A stretch of DNA of 64,000 nucleotides from Medicago truncatula (lineage: Eukaryota > Streptophyta > Magnoliopsida > Fabales > Fabaceae): the NCBI RefSeq assembly GCF_003473485.1, contig NC_053043.1:18664001-18728000 (forward strand), written 5' to 3'. Position numbers and translations under genes: made by a program. Below are positions 49,832-62,074 of the stretch, in pieces. Numbering within the stretch: the stretch's first letter is position 1; each line of letters starts with the position of its first letter. The notes beneath the pieces were generated by a model. It had not been told where the DNA came from. It made no database searches and was given only the letters and a program-made list of their open reading frames with translations.

Positions 49832-50345
49832 TGTTGGATATTTGTATATTGGCTTCACTTTTGCCTAAAACAAATATTCATGTGAGATGTTGAACACGAT
49901 GTGCCAACATCCTGGCATAGTTCAATTGACCTGCACCCTACCTTGTTTTACGCACACACTATTTTACTTAAGGAATCCACGTCTTTATTCTTGTTGGTCA
50001 AGCTGCGTGTTCTTAGCACAGGATCAGATCAGTTTGTGATTTCCTAAGATTGTGTTTTCCACTTAGGAAAGTTTGGAGGTGATCAGGATGTTCCTAATAA
50101 TGTGCCTGCATATTAGGAGTTTCCTTTTCTGATTCTGTTGTACGTGAAATGGATTACCGGATTGTTCTGAAGCCCAACAAGATTAATGACCCGTATTGCT
50201 TCAATATTTAAACAAGACTGGAAGACCTAGAGAAGTATTCAGACCGTCATTTAAAGAATAAATCATCTAGAGTTTTGAGTCTGTTTATGTGAGCCTTTAT
50301 TCTATTCTTGCAAATAAGACAGTTGGCAGAGACATTACAGTAAAT
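49832..50345. mobile_element. Solo or partial LTR (copia-like) fossil
   Basis: It begins TGTTGGATATTTGTATATTGG directly at the end of subtilase unit C, has LTR-like text (TTCAATATTTAAACAAGACTGG core, GAGCCTTTATTC) and ends near CATTACA. No internal coding is attached. The right border and target duplication are unclear. Confidence 0.5.
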
Positions 50346-50931
50346 AAGACAGATTTAAACCAATTCTTAAGTATTTGGTGAATTTCGAACCATTATATTA
50401 TTGGAAGAAAAAAAAAAAACGCAAATATTCAGCAAATGATTTTTATAAAATAAAAGCATAGTTTATCCGGTTAGTGGGATTTGGTATGGCCCAATGGAAT
50501 GGAGGTAGGAGTGAGATTTAGCAGACTTTTGACTGTTCGGTTAGTAAGGAACAGCCAACGCCAACTTTGGCCTCGTATGATCTTCTTCTTTCTTATACCC
50601 ATATCGTGCTGCTTCCAATTCTTTCCAACTAAGAAATATATGGTCACAAAAATAAATGAATACTATTATATTAAAAGATTTTTTTTAATAATAAAAATGA
50701 TGATAAAATGATTTAGTATTTTAAGAAAAAACTTTTTTATATGCGTAACCAAATACTATTCATTTATGTTTTACACATAGAATGTCTCCTTTCCAATATT
50801 ATCATGAATGACAAGTGTTTTAACTTTTAACACCGCATGATTATGATTAATACCAAGTAAAAGTGTTTTTAGTTAGGGCGAATTTCATCTCCTAGAAGAT
50901 AAGTATTTGACAAAATAATATAAGATAGAAC
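50346..50931. other. Intergenic, nothing recognised
   Basis: AT-rich. The short open frame at 50481-50711 resembles no family I know. Confidence 0.4.
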
Positions 50932-51290
50932 TGTTAAAATTTTATGCCTAATTCATCCTTACAAAACCGGCTTTTGAGGTGATGATTGTCCCCACTAATA
51001 AACACATTGTCAGGCCATCACCTATCTGATGTGAGACTCTAAACACACACCCACACGACTAGCACTATTGGGCTTGGTTCGTAGACATAAATGGTGGGTT
51101 GCCCGATAACGGAAACCTGATAGCATGTGGCCCAATGGATCTTGGAGAGGCTCTGATACTATGTTGAAATTGGAGGCCTAACTCATCCTTAAAAACCGGT
51201 TCGTAAGGTGAGAATTACCTCCTCTTTATATACTCTTCTTAAGAGTCTTGTCTATCCGATGTGAGACTTGTGTTTTTCCCAATAAGAACA
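50932..51290 (-). mobile_element. TRIM-type (short LTR) retroelement fossil
   Basis: Two direct repeats of about 120-130 bp (50932 to about 51050 and 51162-51290) share CCTAACTCATCCTTA-like, AAAACCGG and ATCCGATGTGAGACT blocks. The space between them holds, on the minus strand, a primer-binding-site-like TAGTATCAGAGCC beside the upper repeat. There is no coding, as expected of terminal-repeat retrotransposons in miniature. It looks structurally complete but old, judging from divergence between the repeats. Confidence 0.7.
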
Positions 51291-53408
51291 ATATAAGGGA
51301 GGATATAACAAAACTTTTATGGTATTGAGACCAAAGACTATTTTAATAGTATTTTAGACAACTTGTATTTGGGGCAAAAAAAATGTTTTTTTTTGTTAGT
51401 CTTTCAATATATCTAGGGGAAAGAACCCTGATAATCCGGATTTTAGCCGCGAGTTAATTAAAATCTGACAAAAAATTATTTTCTCCTTAATAATTCATTA
51501 TTTGGCGGAATTCATTAACAACTTGCAATCTCATAAGAAACAATTTTCAAACTTGGAATTCATTATTTTTCATTATTTGGCGGAATTTATTTGATGGTAC
51601 ACCTTATTTCCACAACTTTTTCAAAGCTTTTGTTCTATTGCATAAGATAAACGAGGTAAACGTTCCACTAATTGCGAGTAACCCATATCAACCACAAAAC
51701 TTCCTTTACAAAAGAGATGGCATATAAACTGGGAAAAACATCAACAATTCAGTCTCTAAGCAATGGTCATTCAAAAAAATTTAATAATATTTTGTCCTAT
51801 TATATGTGTAGCGTTTGCTTAATCATGTCAAGCAAATTATAGAGAAATTATTCGAAAATAAATAAATAGACAGATAAAAAGATAATAGCAATTTTATTAA
51901 AATATAAATTTAACATTAAGTAGAATGAAATGATATGGACTTATGGTGCACAAAATATTAATTAGATGGTATAATGCAAGTATTTTGGTTGGACTGTTTG
52001 GTATAATACTATCTTTTCTGGTCTAGTTTGTCTCATTGCCTCTAAGTTTTGGATTGTTTAATTTTCTTTGACTTTTGTTGTATTCCACTTCTTGCAGCTC
52101 TTGCTTTTGTTTCTCTTTTATTATCCAAAATAAAACATTATAAAAAATGGTGCAATAGGAAAGAATAATCAATCTAAAACATTAAAATTTAAAATGACAT
52201 TATTTTGAGATAAATTATTGTGCAAATTTCGCACTCAAAATGGAACGAAGAGAGTAACTTATTTTACGCCTTTATTTTACGTTCCTTTAAATGTTATTCA
52301 TCTGGTATGAAATCTCTCATCCTGAAAGATAAGTTTAGAATTTAATTTCGACTCTTCCTCTTTTTTTTTTTTTTTTCTTTTTTCTTTTTAACACGTAGAA
52401 CTGGTCAAAGATTCAGAGCGAGTATGGGGTATATTATTGGCAATAACACACTATAATGCATTGCATGCAATGAATTATTTTGCAAAGTTTATCGTTATCG
52501 GTTTATGATTGGTATAAACAAGATAGGTTACCTTGTCGTGGCAAACAATGGCAAATGGATTAATATTTTCGACCACTTACTGTCATACAGACAAGCAAAA
52601 ACAACATTTTATACTCAATCATTGACAATCTACTAGAGAGGTGGGGACATTTCACTCATCCACAACTATAAGAAATTTGAGTAGAGTATTAATGGATTAA
52701 TAGATTTTTTTTTTATCTATTATCATCTAAGTTTAAATATATCAAATCAATCCATTTTATCATCTCTATATCCTTCCTTTGTTGCTTAAAATTTCTAGAC
52801 AAATATGAAGGAAAAAAAACAATAAATTAACTAATGGACATAGTTGTTTTACTAATTATTCATATTTATCCATAAATGCATACTCTATTTGATAATATCT
52901 TCGCTTAATAAAAAGTTTTAAGAAAAAGTGCATGTACCTTCGAAAATAGTGTTTTATTTTCAATTGAGTATCGATCTCGCAAGGATTAGAGTAAATAAGT
53001 TCCAAATATTTCAAATCTTTAGTTCAGTTATTCAAGATCCAAATTGACAAACAATAAAGATAAGATTTTAGAGCTTTAAATAAACTAAAGTAAGATGCAA
53101 AAGCAAATAAAACATGTAAAAAAGATGTAGAGATTCAAGGGAAAATGAGTGGTTAAGGAATTAACTTGGTAAAAATAGAGCTTTTCAAGTATTTGAAAGT
53201 TAAAACTCTTAGTTATGGAATGGAAGCTGAACTTCTTACAACTTTCTAGAGAAGTATTTAGAGAGTTGCAGCTTCACACAACTTCTTGGCGGCCAAGTGG
53301 CCTTAAGGGTTTTTCAACTCAACCATCATGGTAAATATGTGCCGACTATCCTTTCGGAATATACTATTTGCACAACGTTTACCATGCACATATTTAGACA
53401 AGGTTTTA
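51291..53408. other. AT-rich intergenic with retroelement-like noncoding text
   Basis: No coding. A Stowaway-like end (AAATGGAACGAAGAGAGTA, about 52238-52256) is a possible MITE scrap. From about 52930 onward the sequence (GAGTATCGATCTCGCAAGGATT and following) resembles gypsy-type LTR leader text and continues past the CACTA insertion to about 54000. Confidence 0.35.
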
Positions 53409-53568
53409 CACTATTAAAAAAACCAAAATTAGTGGGGGAAATTTAGTGAGGGAAAACATGAAATACCTCTCTAATTTCATGACAAAATTTTGCGATCAAG
53501 GAATTTGTGAGGGATTCTATTTTCTCCGTCACTAATTTTCCTCCTTATTTTTACTTTTCCTAATAGTG
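53409..53568. mobile_element. CACTA (En/Spm) mini-element, 160 bp
   Basis: It starts CACTATTAAAAAAACC and ends, reverse-complemented, CACTATTAGGAAAAG. A TTA duplication flanks both ends (53406-53408 and 53569-53571), the 3-bp footprint of CACTA elements. The inside has inverted AATTAGTG / CACTAATTTT blocks. Confidence 0.8.
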
Positions 53569-53571
53569 TTA

Positions 53572-54565
53572 GTAGTTCTTCTCATGGAGAGGCTGAGCCT
53601 TTTGACTATGACAAGGAATCCAAATAGACCTTTGAACTCAACGTTCTAAACTTATGATCAAATCAAACAATTTTTCAAGATCTTTATCTCTTTCAATACT
53701 AAGGAAATAACTCGTATTAAACAAACAGTTTCTACTTTAAAAGTGGCAATAAAAAAATAAGGATAAAAATGGTCAGTTTCTACTTTAAAGATTTGCATTA
53801 AAATAGTTTGTTTGAAAGAAGTTAAAGGTTATAACAAACGTAACTTACAAATTTAATTATTATCTAATCATTCCTTAACCACAAAAGTTGTTTAGCTTAC
53901 AATGAACTTGAACACAAAAATAAAAATAAAAAGACAATAAATAAAAACACAATTGCATAAATAAAAAAAAAGATATTAAAGTTTACAAAAGAGAAATTGC
54001 AATGCAATAAGGATTGTGGTAAGTTCTATGCATCACTCACTTAACAACTTACTCTTATGAGTGTAAAACTCTAAGATCTAGCTACAATGCTTTCAAGGTG
54101 TAATGGATGAAGGTATGAAATGAAGAAAAGTGATTTGAATCTGTAAAATGGTGGTTAGCATTGATTAAAGGTTTAACTTCACCTTCATCAATGGTTTAAC
54201 TTTTTTTGACCACAATATACTTGTTTACCTTTTCACTTGGATGAGGAGGAGACAAGTAAACAAGTATAATAGAAGAAGAAGAAAATAAATAGATAAATAA
54301 ATAATACATGGTTGAGAAGAGTAGATAATAAAAAGACAAGATAGTGAAATCAAGGGGCTTTGTATAGTCACTATTTTGGAACTTGAACCACTAAGTTAGT
54401 CTATTTAAAGTCCTTTGCAGCTCATCACTTTGCTGTACTAGTTAAGTAGCTTTCTTGGATCTGTGCATGCACACTCTACTTCTACTACCTCACTCTACCA
54501 CCTTCATATTATTTTCATTTTATTTTAGCTAGCTAGAAGATCCTCCATTACCAATTCACTACAAA
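53572..54565. other. Upstream region of the LAZY-like gene
   Basis: The left part (to about 54000) continues LTR-like noncoding text. The right part, including CTCTACTTCTACTACCTCAC, is probably promoter and 5' UTR. No single regulatory motif is certain. Confidence 0.35.
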
Positions 54566-57190
54566 ATGAATGTAAGGATATTTACTTTTGTCATATTAAT
54601 TGTTTCATTTTTTTTTTTGACAATAATTGTTTGACATTACATTTATATATCATTATTCATTGCTAATTAGTTTTTATTTTACTTATATCTGATTTTATTT
54701 GCAGATCTTTAAATGGATGCAAAATAGGCTTAATGGCACCAATGGGAAAATGAAACCTAGCTCTATTTCAGCTACTCGTAAGCATCAGTCTCCAATCACA
54801 CCAAAATCCTCAACATATATTTACAAATTAACTGCTTATATTATACACTTTGTTTCTATATGCACATATATACTACATAATGATAAAAAAAAAAAAAAAA
54901 AAAAAAAAAGTACTATTATCTACAGAGTTAAGAACACAATAATGCTCACGGCCAAGAATAAAGTAATGTTTAAATATATAGAATTAAGGTTCTGTATTGA
55001 ACTATTTAATTTTTCAAAAAGATAAAAGAAAATAACATTTACAAATAATACTTGAAATATTTTGCTCATTATGTCATACTAACATATGCCCTAAGGACTC
55101 GTGTGCTAAAGAAATCAAAAGTAAAACTATCAAAGACCAAATTTTAAAGATAGATTTCTTAACATGTGCACATGACATACGTTAGCGTTTCCCTTATCTA
55201 TATTAATATTGCACCCTCTTGAAGCCAAATCAGTGTGAAATGATGATTAACTTTCTTTTTTATGTTTTTGTTTTTTTTATTATTTCAACAGATCATATGC
55301 TGAATGAGACTTATAAACAAGAATTCAGTGATTGGGATCATGCAATACTTGCAATTGGAACACTTGGGAATAACAATTTGAATGAAAATTCAAATAAAAG
55401 TATTGATGAAGAGGATTCACACTCCTTTCAAGATTTCACACATGAGTTCTCTTTTGAAGAAGTTGGGAATTTTCAGAATGAATTGAAAATGAATTTGGAA
55501 GAGAGTGGTAATTTCTATCCAAGCAACAATTTAATATGCAATAGGGGAAGAAAGAGTTTGGATAAAAGTAATAAGAATGAAGTTTCTAATCAATCACTTT
55601 CTTTCCTTCTTAAGAAGATTTTTGTGTGTGGAGGTGAATTGCCACCTACATCTGTGTTCAAAGATCCACTCTCTACAGAGTCTAGAATGGAAAAGGTAAG
55701 TGAAAAGCCATGAAAGCTTTTGTTTTCTCATCTTATTGAATACTCCATAAAATTCTTTTTAACCCCTCTCTCACCCCTTTTTATCTTTTATCAAAAAAGA
55801 TGGAGAGAAAGAGGTTACAAAGAAACAATTGTATATAAACCCAAAAAAATATTTTGTATCTTTTTCATTTGTGGTGTCTGAGGTTTGAACCCCAAACCTT
55901 GCATATATTATGCATTGTATCTAAATCATATAAAAATAGGATGTTAGATGTTATGAATCATGGAATCATTAGGAAGAAGGTCATAATCATCAGCAAGAAA
56001 GCAAGCATAAGAGTACTCATGTGGGAGATATTTACAAAAACTCATTATAGAAATGAATAGATTGATAAAAGTATAATGATTGAGTACAATAGAGTGAAGT
56101 ATTTATAGGAGTGAGTTGGAGTAACTAACTACTTAACCAACTTGGTAACTCTAGTTAACCTATCATCTAACTATAGTTTATTCAATATACTGTAATATTA
56201 GACATCATTTTTACGTCCTCATAATATTTCTCTTATATTTACTAGCGTTCTGCTCTTTATAGGTATAGATCTTTTGCACTTTTATATTGTAACAACTATA
56301 TTTATTTTTTTTCAATGACACCAACAATATAACAAATATAATATAAGTTCATATCTTTTTAAATAAAATCGACATTCTAACAATTTTGTAGATAAATTTA
56401 TTTTAGAGTATAATTGAAAATCAAAAGGTCACTTTAAAACCATGTATTTCATTTAAATAAAATATAGATGTATAGATGATTGACTGATTATTGATTTGGT
56501 TGTCAATTGTGATTACAGATTCTAAGGGCAATACTTCACAAAAAAATACATCCACATGGTTCATGTTCAACAACGTTTGTAAACAAGTACCTTGAAAACA
56601 ATTCAAAGCCCGAGTATGATTATGAAGATGAAGATGAAGATGAAGATGAATATGAATATGAGTATGAAGAGGAGCTTAAAAATAGTGTTGTGGAGAAAGG
56701 ATGCAAATGGGTCAAGACAAATTCCGAATGTAAGTTCTATCATTGATTTGTTTATTTATAGTATAGTATGGCATTCGTAATTTGTAAAAAAAAATATATA
56801 TATATATGCACTAAGTTGATAAATGAAATCTAACTTGAATCTTCTCCTGCCCCTTAAGTTCAACCGTCTCTCATTTTTTTAATCTAACGGTTGATTGATT
56901 TAAAAAGAAAACAAAAACAATAGAGAGATATTAGTGCAGGACATACATATATATATATATGAAGAAGGGCTAGATTTGATCCAAATTTGAGCTAGAAAAT
57001 GAGGTGATTTCACAATTTGTTTTTAGAATAAATTAATGAAATATACAATAATCTAACTATCTAATTTAAGAAATAAGAATAATCTAATTATAGCACACAA
57101 TCATCCTCTAAAAAAATATCTTCTCGATTTTTTTTATATAACTAATACATTTCAATTTCTGTGGTTGCAGATATCGTTCTTGAGATATAA
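54566..57190 (+). CDS. LAZY/DRO1 (IGT) family gravitropism protein
   Basis: Five phase-consistent exons: 54566-54571 (only ATGAAT), 54705-54777, 55292-55695, 56519-56729 and 57171-57190, giving 237 residues. Diagnostic motifs occur in family order: N-terminal IFKWMQNRLNG, the IGT box EFSDWDHAILAIGTLG (about 37-52), a central FLLKKIFVCGG with a following PTSVFKDPL, conserved ILRAILHKKIHPHGS (about 162) and the C-terminal KWVKTNSEYIVLEI, which acts as the conserved C-terminal peptide of LAZY proteins. The tiny first and last exons match the known family gene structure. These proteins act in columella/endodermal cells downstream of statolith settling and upstream of auxin flow to set root or shoot growth angle. 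The length fits the LAZY2-4/DRO1/NGR clade; which member cannot be told. Confidence 0.93.
56617..56676 (+). repeat. Coding GATGAA/TATGAA hexamer repeat in LAZY exon 4
   Basis: A run of GAT/TAT-GAA codon pairs encodes an acidic Asp-Glu then Tyr-Glu stretch of about 20 residues (DYEDEDE then YEYEYEEE). It sits between the ILHKKIHP block and the C-terminal KWVKT block, a variable linker in this family. Such repeats change length easily. Confidence 0.8.
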
Positions 57191-57206
57191 ATGTCTTCTT
57201 TCTCAT

Positions 57207-57210
<4 letters not shown>

Positions 57211-57269
<59 letters not shown>
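57211..57269. repeat. (TA)n microsatellite in LAZY 3' UTR
   Basis: About 29 TA units starting 20 bp after the LAZY stop codon, so it is likely transcribed. Confidence 0.9.
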
Positions 57270-57273
<4 letters not shown>

Positions 57274-59428
57274 TATGCTCTCAACTCTGGTCATGGAAGC
57301 ATGGAAGTTGTCGACGTAGATACTCTTTTGGATGTATGAACCATGCCAAGGAAATGTGACAAACTAGTTAGAGGATGATTCGGAAAATGTTTATATTTTA
57401 AAACATACCTATGAATGCTAAAAATCACTTCCACTTTCTTACGGGAGATGTATGTATATATCTTAATGTCTGCATATCTTTAAAAAAAAATCTTAATGTC
57501 TACATATATTTATGATAATTAAGTTTTTCAAATGATAACAAGCTTTTTTGGACCTAGTATATTTTTTAATTACATAATATAATGATAACAATCTTTTCTT
57601 ATTTTTCAAATTTCGATGAAGTTACTTGAACTATATTTTTAAATACATACTGCCGGGATAAAAGAAAATGGAATGAAAGTAATAGTCAATATATAATAAA
57701 GGTAAAAAAAAAATTGCAAAAATAAAATCAAACTCATAAAAATGTTGATTTAATTAAGATGAAGCAATCCCACCAAATTGTGGTGGTTTCAAGTGTCGCA
57801 TCAACCGTGAACAGTGATAGAGCTCCTCATCCTACTTCTTGACCTTCTCATATGCATTCTTCTTCTTCTCTCCCCAAGACTTCTCCAAAGAAAGTATGGC
57901 CTTCGAAACCTTCTTTTATAATGCTTGTAGTTGAAACAGTACAAAGGGAACAATCCTATATTGGGAAGAGTACTAATAGACACCCAGCTCCCCTTGTCCC
58001 ATAAAAGGAAAATAACACACCCATAATATGATCAACCTAACCCCTTGTAGAGGATTTCAAAAGCTCAAATAAACGCCTAATTGTTATAGGAGATGTTCCA
58101 CCACTAGGTCCTTTAACACGCTGAAGTATATATAATAGTCATAAGAAAGAAGGGTTTGAATTGTGATCCTATTTAAAATTAATCCTACACTTCAAAAAAA
58201 ATATTTCTCAAGTTGAAACTTGGAAGATCAATGTTATAGTTAAATTCAGAAAGTTTTGAAGGGTTAGTATAAAACAGAATATCAAAACTTCAACAAATTT
58301 GTGGATGAGATAGAAACAGCGAAATTATCGTAATTCACCTAGTGTAGGGTACTTAAGTCCCCATCTTAGGTGAGATTTTCCACTATGATGCTTGAAACAA
58401 CTTTCTAAACTCATGCACCTTACAATTTTCTTCCCTTGGAAAGTTTACAACATGTATTCTCTAAGTCGCAACAAGCTTACAACTTTTCTTTCTAAGTCAC
58501 GCAAGACTTTACACTTTTCTTTCACTCAACTCCACTTTATAATCTTAAATCTATTTAAGAATTTCTACACAAGTTATTTGAAAGTTTATAAGAATAAGAA
58601 CAAGAAGCTTATCTTTAAGAAGATAAGAGAGAACTGTTACACATTCTAAGATTTTATGAATCTTGAGAGCTGATTCGCGTAATCAATGACTTTAAGAGAT
58701 TTAAACACTTTTCATAACTTGTTTAAGTATGTTTATTAGTTGCATGTCTTAAAGGTGTGAGTTCTTCTCATTTTATATAATTTTGGACCTCATGTAGTTG
58801 GTAGGACCCTTCCAACAGCCTTTTGTCAATTGTGTTGGTGCTTAGCAACTTTTACATAAAGTTTTGGACCAACATTCTAAACTTAAGATGTTCATGGGCT
58901 CTTTAGTATGAACTTAAGATGTTCTTGAGTTCTTCATATGAACTGTGTTCTTCGTAAAAACTTCAAAAAAAAATTTAGATTAAGGTCTTGTTGGTTGTCT
59001 TGGAACTTGTGGAGTTGTCACTTCATGTCCATGCTTTAAGGGATTTTGCTGACAATGAACATTGTTTTCTCACTCTTTTGTCAAGTGTTAATTGGATCTG
59101 ACTATTTTTTGCTTTTTCTTTTTGTATCTTCTTTTACTATGTTTTTTGTCATCGAAAACACGGTGTTGTACAAACCTTCTAATGTTGATCAGAATGCTCT
59201 TGTGTTCCATTAAGGATGAGTTGTAGAATTTTCACTTGATGTAATCAAATCTTAATAGTGAAACTTATAACATCCAAAAAATTTAAGTCTATATTCGAAA
59301 GTAGCTGAAAATATAAGTCACAATAGTATACTTAATTTTTTTTGTAAAATACTGATGTTGTTACCCCGCCTTTCCAAAGCGACGATAATAATAAAAACAA
59401 ACTAAAATTTTCTCAGAGTTAAAATTTA
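57270..59428. other. Noncoding region downstream of LAZY, LTR-like in part
   Basis: Part of 57750-57960, read on minus, has coding-like text (AILSLEKSWGEKKKNAYEKV) interrupted by a stop, possibly a gene scrap of unknown family. From 58130 to 59290 the text resembles retroelement leader or LTR sequence (GTAGGGTACTTAAGTCCCC, CTCTTTTGTCAAGTG) but no parts can be named. Confidence 0.3.
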
Positions 59429-61039
59429 TGCTTATTAGATCGTTTGGTCCCTTATTTAATTTCATATTTTCATTTTGGTCTCACAATTAATAAAAATGGC
59501 TTTTTAGTCCCCTACATTTTCCTCCGTTTGCCAAATAAATCCCGACTGTTAATTTTAATTTTAAATATTTATGGTGGACGAACCTTAAAAGCGATCCATC
59601 GTAGGCCTTATTAATTTTAACCGTTTGATCTATTTATCATAAAAGGGACCGTTAGATCTTCATAAAATAATATTAAAGATGTGAAATACCTAAAATACCC
59701 CTAATGCCAAATTAAAAATCCCAATTTATTTTCTCTTCTTCTTCTTCTCCAGCAAGCATATTCGTCCCTTTCCTGTTATGTGACTTCATCTACACAACAT
59801 CAATTAGAAACCAGATCGAATTCATCCTTGCAAATCGAATTCATCTTTTGTCAAATCAAAATTTGTGTTCAAATGGAGTTAGTGTTTGGAAAATGAATTT
59901 GGGGGAAAGCCATAATGCAATGAATCATGTTTAGAACAAAAATAAAAAAACGAAAGTAACCCAGAAATACAAATCGAACTGAAAAACAAATGGAATCGAT
60001 AGGAATTCCGAGTTACCATTCAGATCCGAAAAAAGGCTTCCGTCTATTTGTGATTTTTAGTGAAGGTTAGTTTTGAAAGAATCAGAAGAGAAGAACGATG
60101 AAGTGGAATCGAATTCATCCCTGCAAAACGAATTCATCTCTTGTTATGAAATTGTTATTTTCAATTCATCTCTTGTTATGAAACTGTTATTTTCTGAGTA
60201 ATTTAGATTTGTGTGAATCATGAGTTTGGGAGCGACAGTGAAGAGAGATTAGGGAGATTGAGTGATTTAGATTTTTGTGATTCATGGGTTTGGGATTGAA
60301 GAAAAAAATTGGGAATGAAGATGGGTCAAATGAATTTCTAGGGTTATGATAAATTGGGTTATGATAAATTTAACCCAACCCATTTCCATTCTGTTCCTCC
60401 CTCCTTCACACATATCATTGCAACTTCAAAGCCACAATTTTTATTTTTATTCATTTTATATAATTGTAGCAACGACGTGTATTGTGTAATTTATTCTGAT
60501 TGTGGTTTTGTGAATTATCTTCCTCCATTTATATTGGTGATAGCTCACATTCAAATTAATGTTTTATATTATTTTATTTTTTTTAGGTTTTTTTCCTTCT
60601 GCATTTTCTGTTGTTGAAGATGTTTGTTGTTGTTGTTTGTTTAAATTTATTTTTCTGGGTTCTTTTTAACCCATTATTTTTCTGGGTTTGTTTGTATGAA
60701 TGTAGGAATATGATTGATGAAGATGAAAATATAGAAGATGAAGAAAAGGAAAAAAATTAGGTGTTGGTGGTACATCGTAAGATAAAATAGACCTATCTAA
60801 TCCAATGGTTCTCTTTTTTAAAAAAAATCAAACGGTTGAAATTAAAATAATTAATAGGATCTATGGTGGACCACTTTTAAGACTGGTCCACCATAGACAT
60901 CATTTGGGGTTAAACTTAATAGTTGAGATTTATTTGGCAAACGGAGGAAAAGGTGAGGGACTAAAACGCCATTTTTATTAATTGTGGGACCAAAATGAAA
61001 ACATGAAATTAAATAAAGGACCAAATGATCTAATAAGCC
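59429..61039. mobile_element. Nonautonomous Mutator-like element (Pack-MULE candidate), 1611 bp
   Basis: At least 120 bp of terminal inverted repeat at about 90 percent identity (left TGCTTATTAGATCGTTTGGT, right mirror GGCTTATTAGATCATTTGGT), with weaker inverted blocks further in (CCACCATAG-type). A perfect 9-bp duplication TAAAATTTA flanks it (59420-59428 and 61040-61048). No MURA transposase is seen. The roughly 1.1-kb interior has higher-complexity, gene-like sequence (CTCTTCTTCTTCTTCTCC leader, ATGGAGTTAGTG) and an 87-codon frame at 60354-60617 without family resemblance, so it could hold captured host DNA. Confidence 0.9.
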
Positions 61040-61048
61040 TAAAATTTA

Positions 61049-61569
61049 ATTAAGTAAAATAAATGTGATAAACTTCTTATCAATAGTTAAATTTTATTGA
61101 ATAAAATAATAATAGAAAGAAGGAAAAAAAAGGGATCGAGATAGCAGTTTTTTTTTTTAGAAAGAAATGAAAAGAATCGTATACTTTCTCCTCACGTTTT
61201 AAAAAAAAAAATGTTTATAATAAGAAAAAATATATTGATGAAAGCAAAGAAGGAGAAACCGTACATATATTCTGGCTTGGCTAAACTGTTCAACTACACT
61301 CCTTGTCTTTTTACTAATACATTCTACCTAGAAGCACTAAGCCACTAACCATGCACTCTCTCCATTTCTTCAAAGAAAGGTGATATCAGAGCTTCTTTTG
61401 ACGGAAATGATATTCCAACAACTTTCGGAGAACCCAAAGGTAAAGGGAATTACTACTAATAAGTTTTAAAGATTTTGCATAAGTTATATGCTAAATTGTT
61501 TATGTGAGTAAATAACTTTATCTGTGAGAGTTAATTGAGGAACCACTGAATGACGTTTGGGAAATTAAT
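61049..61569. other. AT-rich intergenic stretch
   Basis: Poly-A/T tracts followed by a moderately complex stretch (GGTGATATCAGAGCTTC near 61380, primer-site-like). No feature can be supported. Confidence 0.35.
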
Positions 61570-61920
61570 ATGGCATCCCAAACGTTGTACTTCACCAAAC
61601 TTGTTTGTATTACTATGGGACTTGGTGGTCAGCCGTTTAGATCTATTGTTACTCATAAGACCATAGAGATGATTTTACCATTACAGGGGTTGTACTTAGA
61701 TCTTCATGACATGGGTGTTGTTCCACATGAACCAGTAGGACCAGAGCCACATGAGCCTTTTGTTCACATGTTGATGATCCCGCTGGAGTTGTTGAGCATG
61801 GAGCAGGAGGAGGCATTGTACCTGAGGAGGACGAGGCAGAGAAGGATCCAGATGAGTACCTTGAGGATGGAGTGTTCATTGGGGGAAAACCCTAATGACC
61901 ATGTTTAGATTTGACTTCTT
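61570..61920 (+). other. Unidentified coding-like remnant with an acidic Glu/Asp-rich end
   Basis: One frame is open from 61570 to 61908 (112 codons). However, the protein-like reading near the end is in a different frame (GAGGGIVPEEDEAEKDPDEY, then LEDGVFIGGKP and a stop), while the first half reads better in the first frame. A frame change mid-way suggests a decayed transposon- or host-derived exon. Acidic EEDxxEDPxE tails are common in legume transposon-related proteins, but I cannot name the family. Confidence 0.3.
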
Positions 61921-62020
61921 CCATGTGGGAAAGAGTTTAAGAGTGTTAATTTGTTTGTTGTGTACTTAATGTCTCTTAAAACTCTATTTTTATTTATTAA
62001 TGGTAGCCAGTCTTGGTGAT

Positions 62021-62074
62021 ATAGTATGACTGATGTAGCATGACTGATGTAGTATGACTGATGCAATATGACTC
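62021..62074. repeat. Short tandem repeat, about 15-bp unit x4
   Basis: Four consecutive imperfect copies of a unit like GTAGTATGACTGAT. Confidence 0.8.

Noticed and set aside
50932-51290. Cassandra-type TRIM (with 5S rRNA-like LTR)
   Set aside because: No 5S-like internal promoter box is visible in the terminal repeats.
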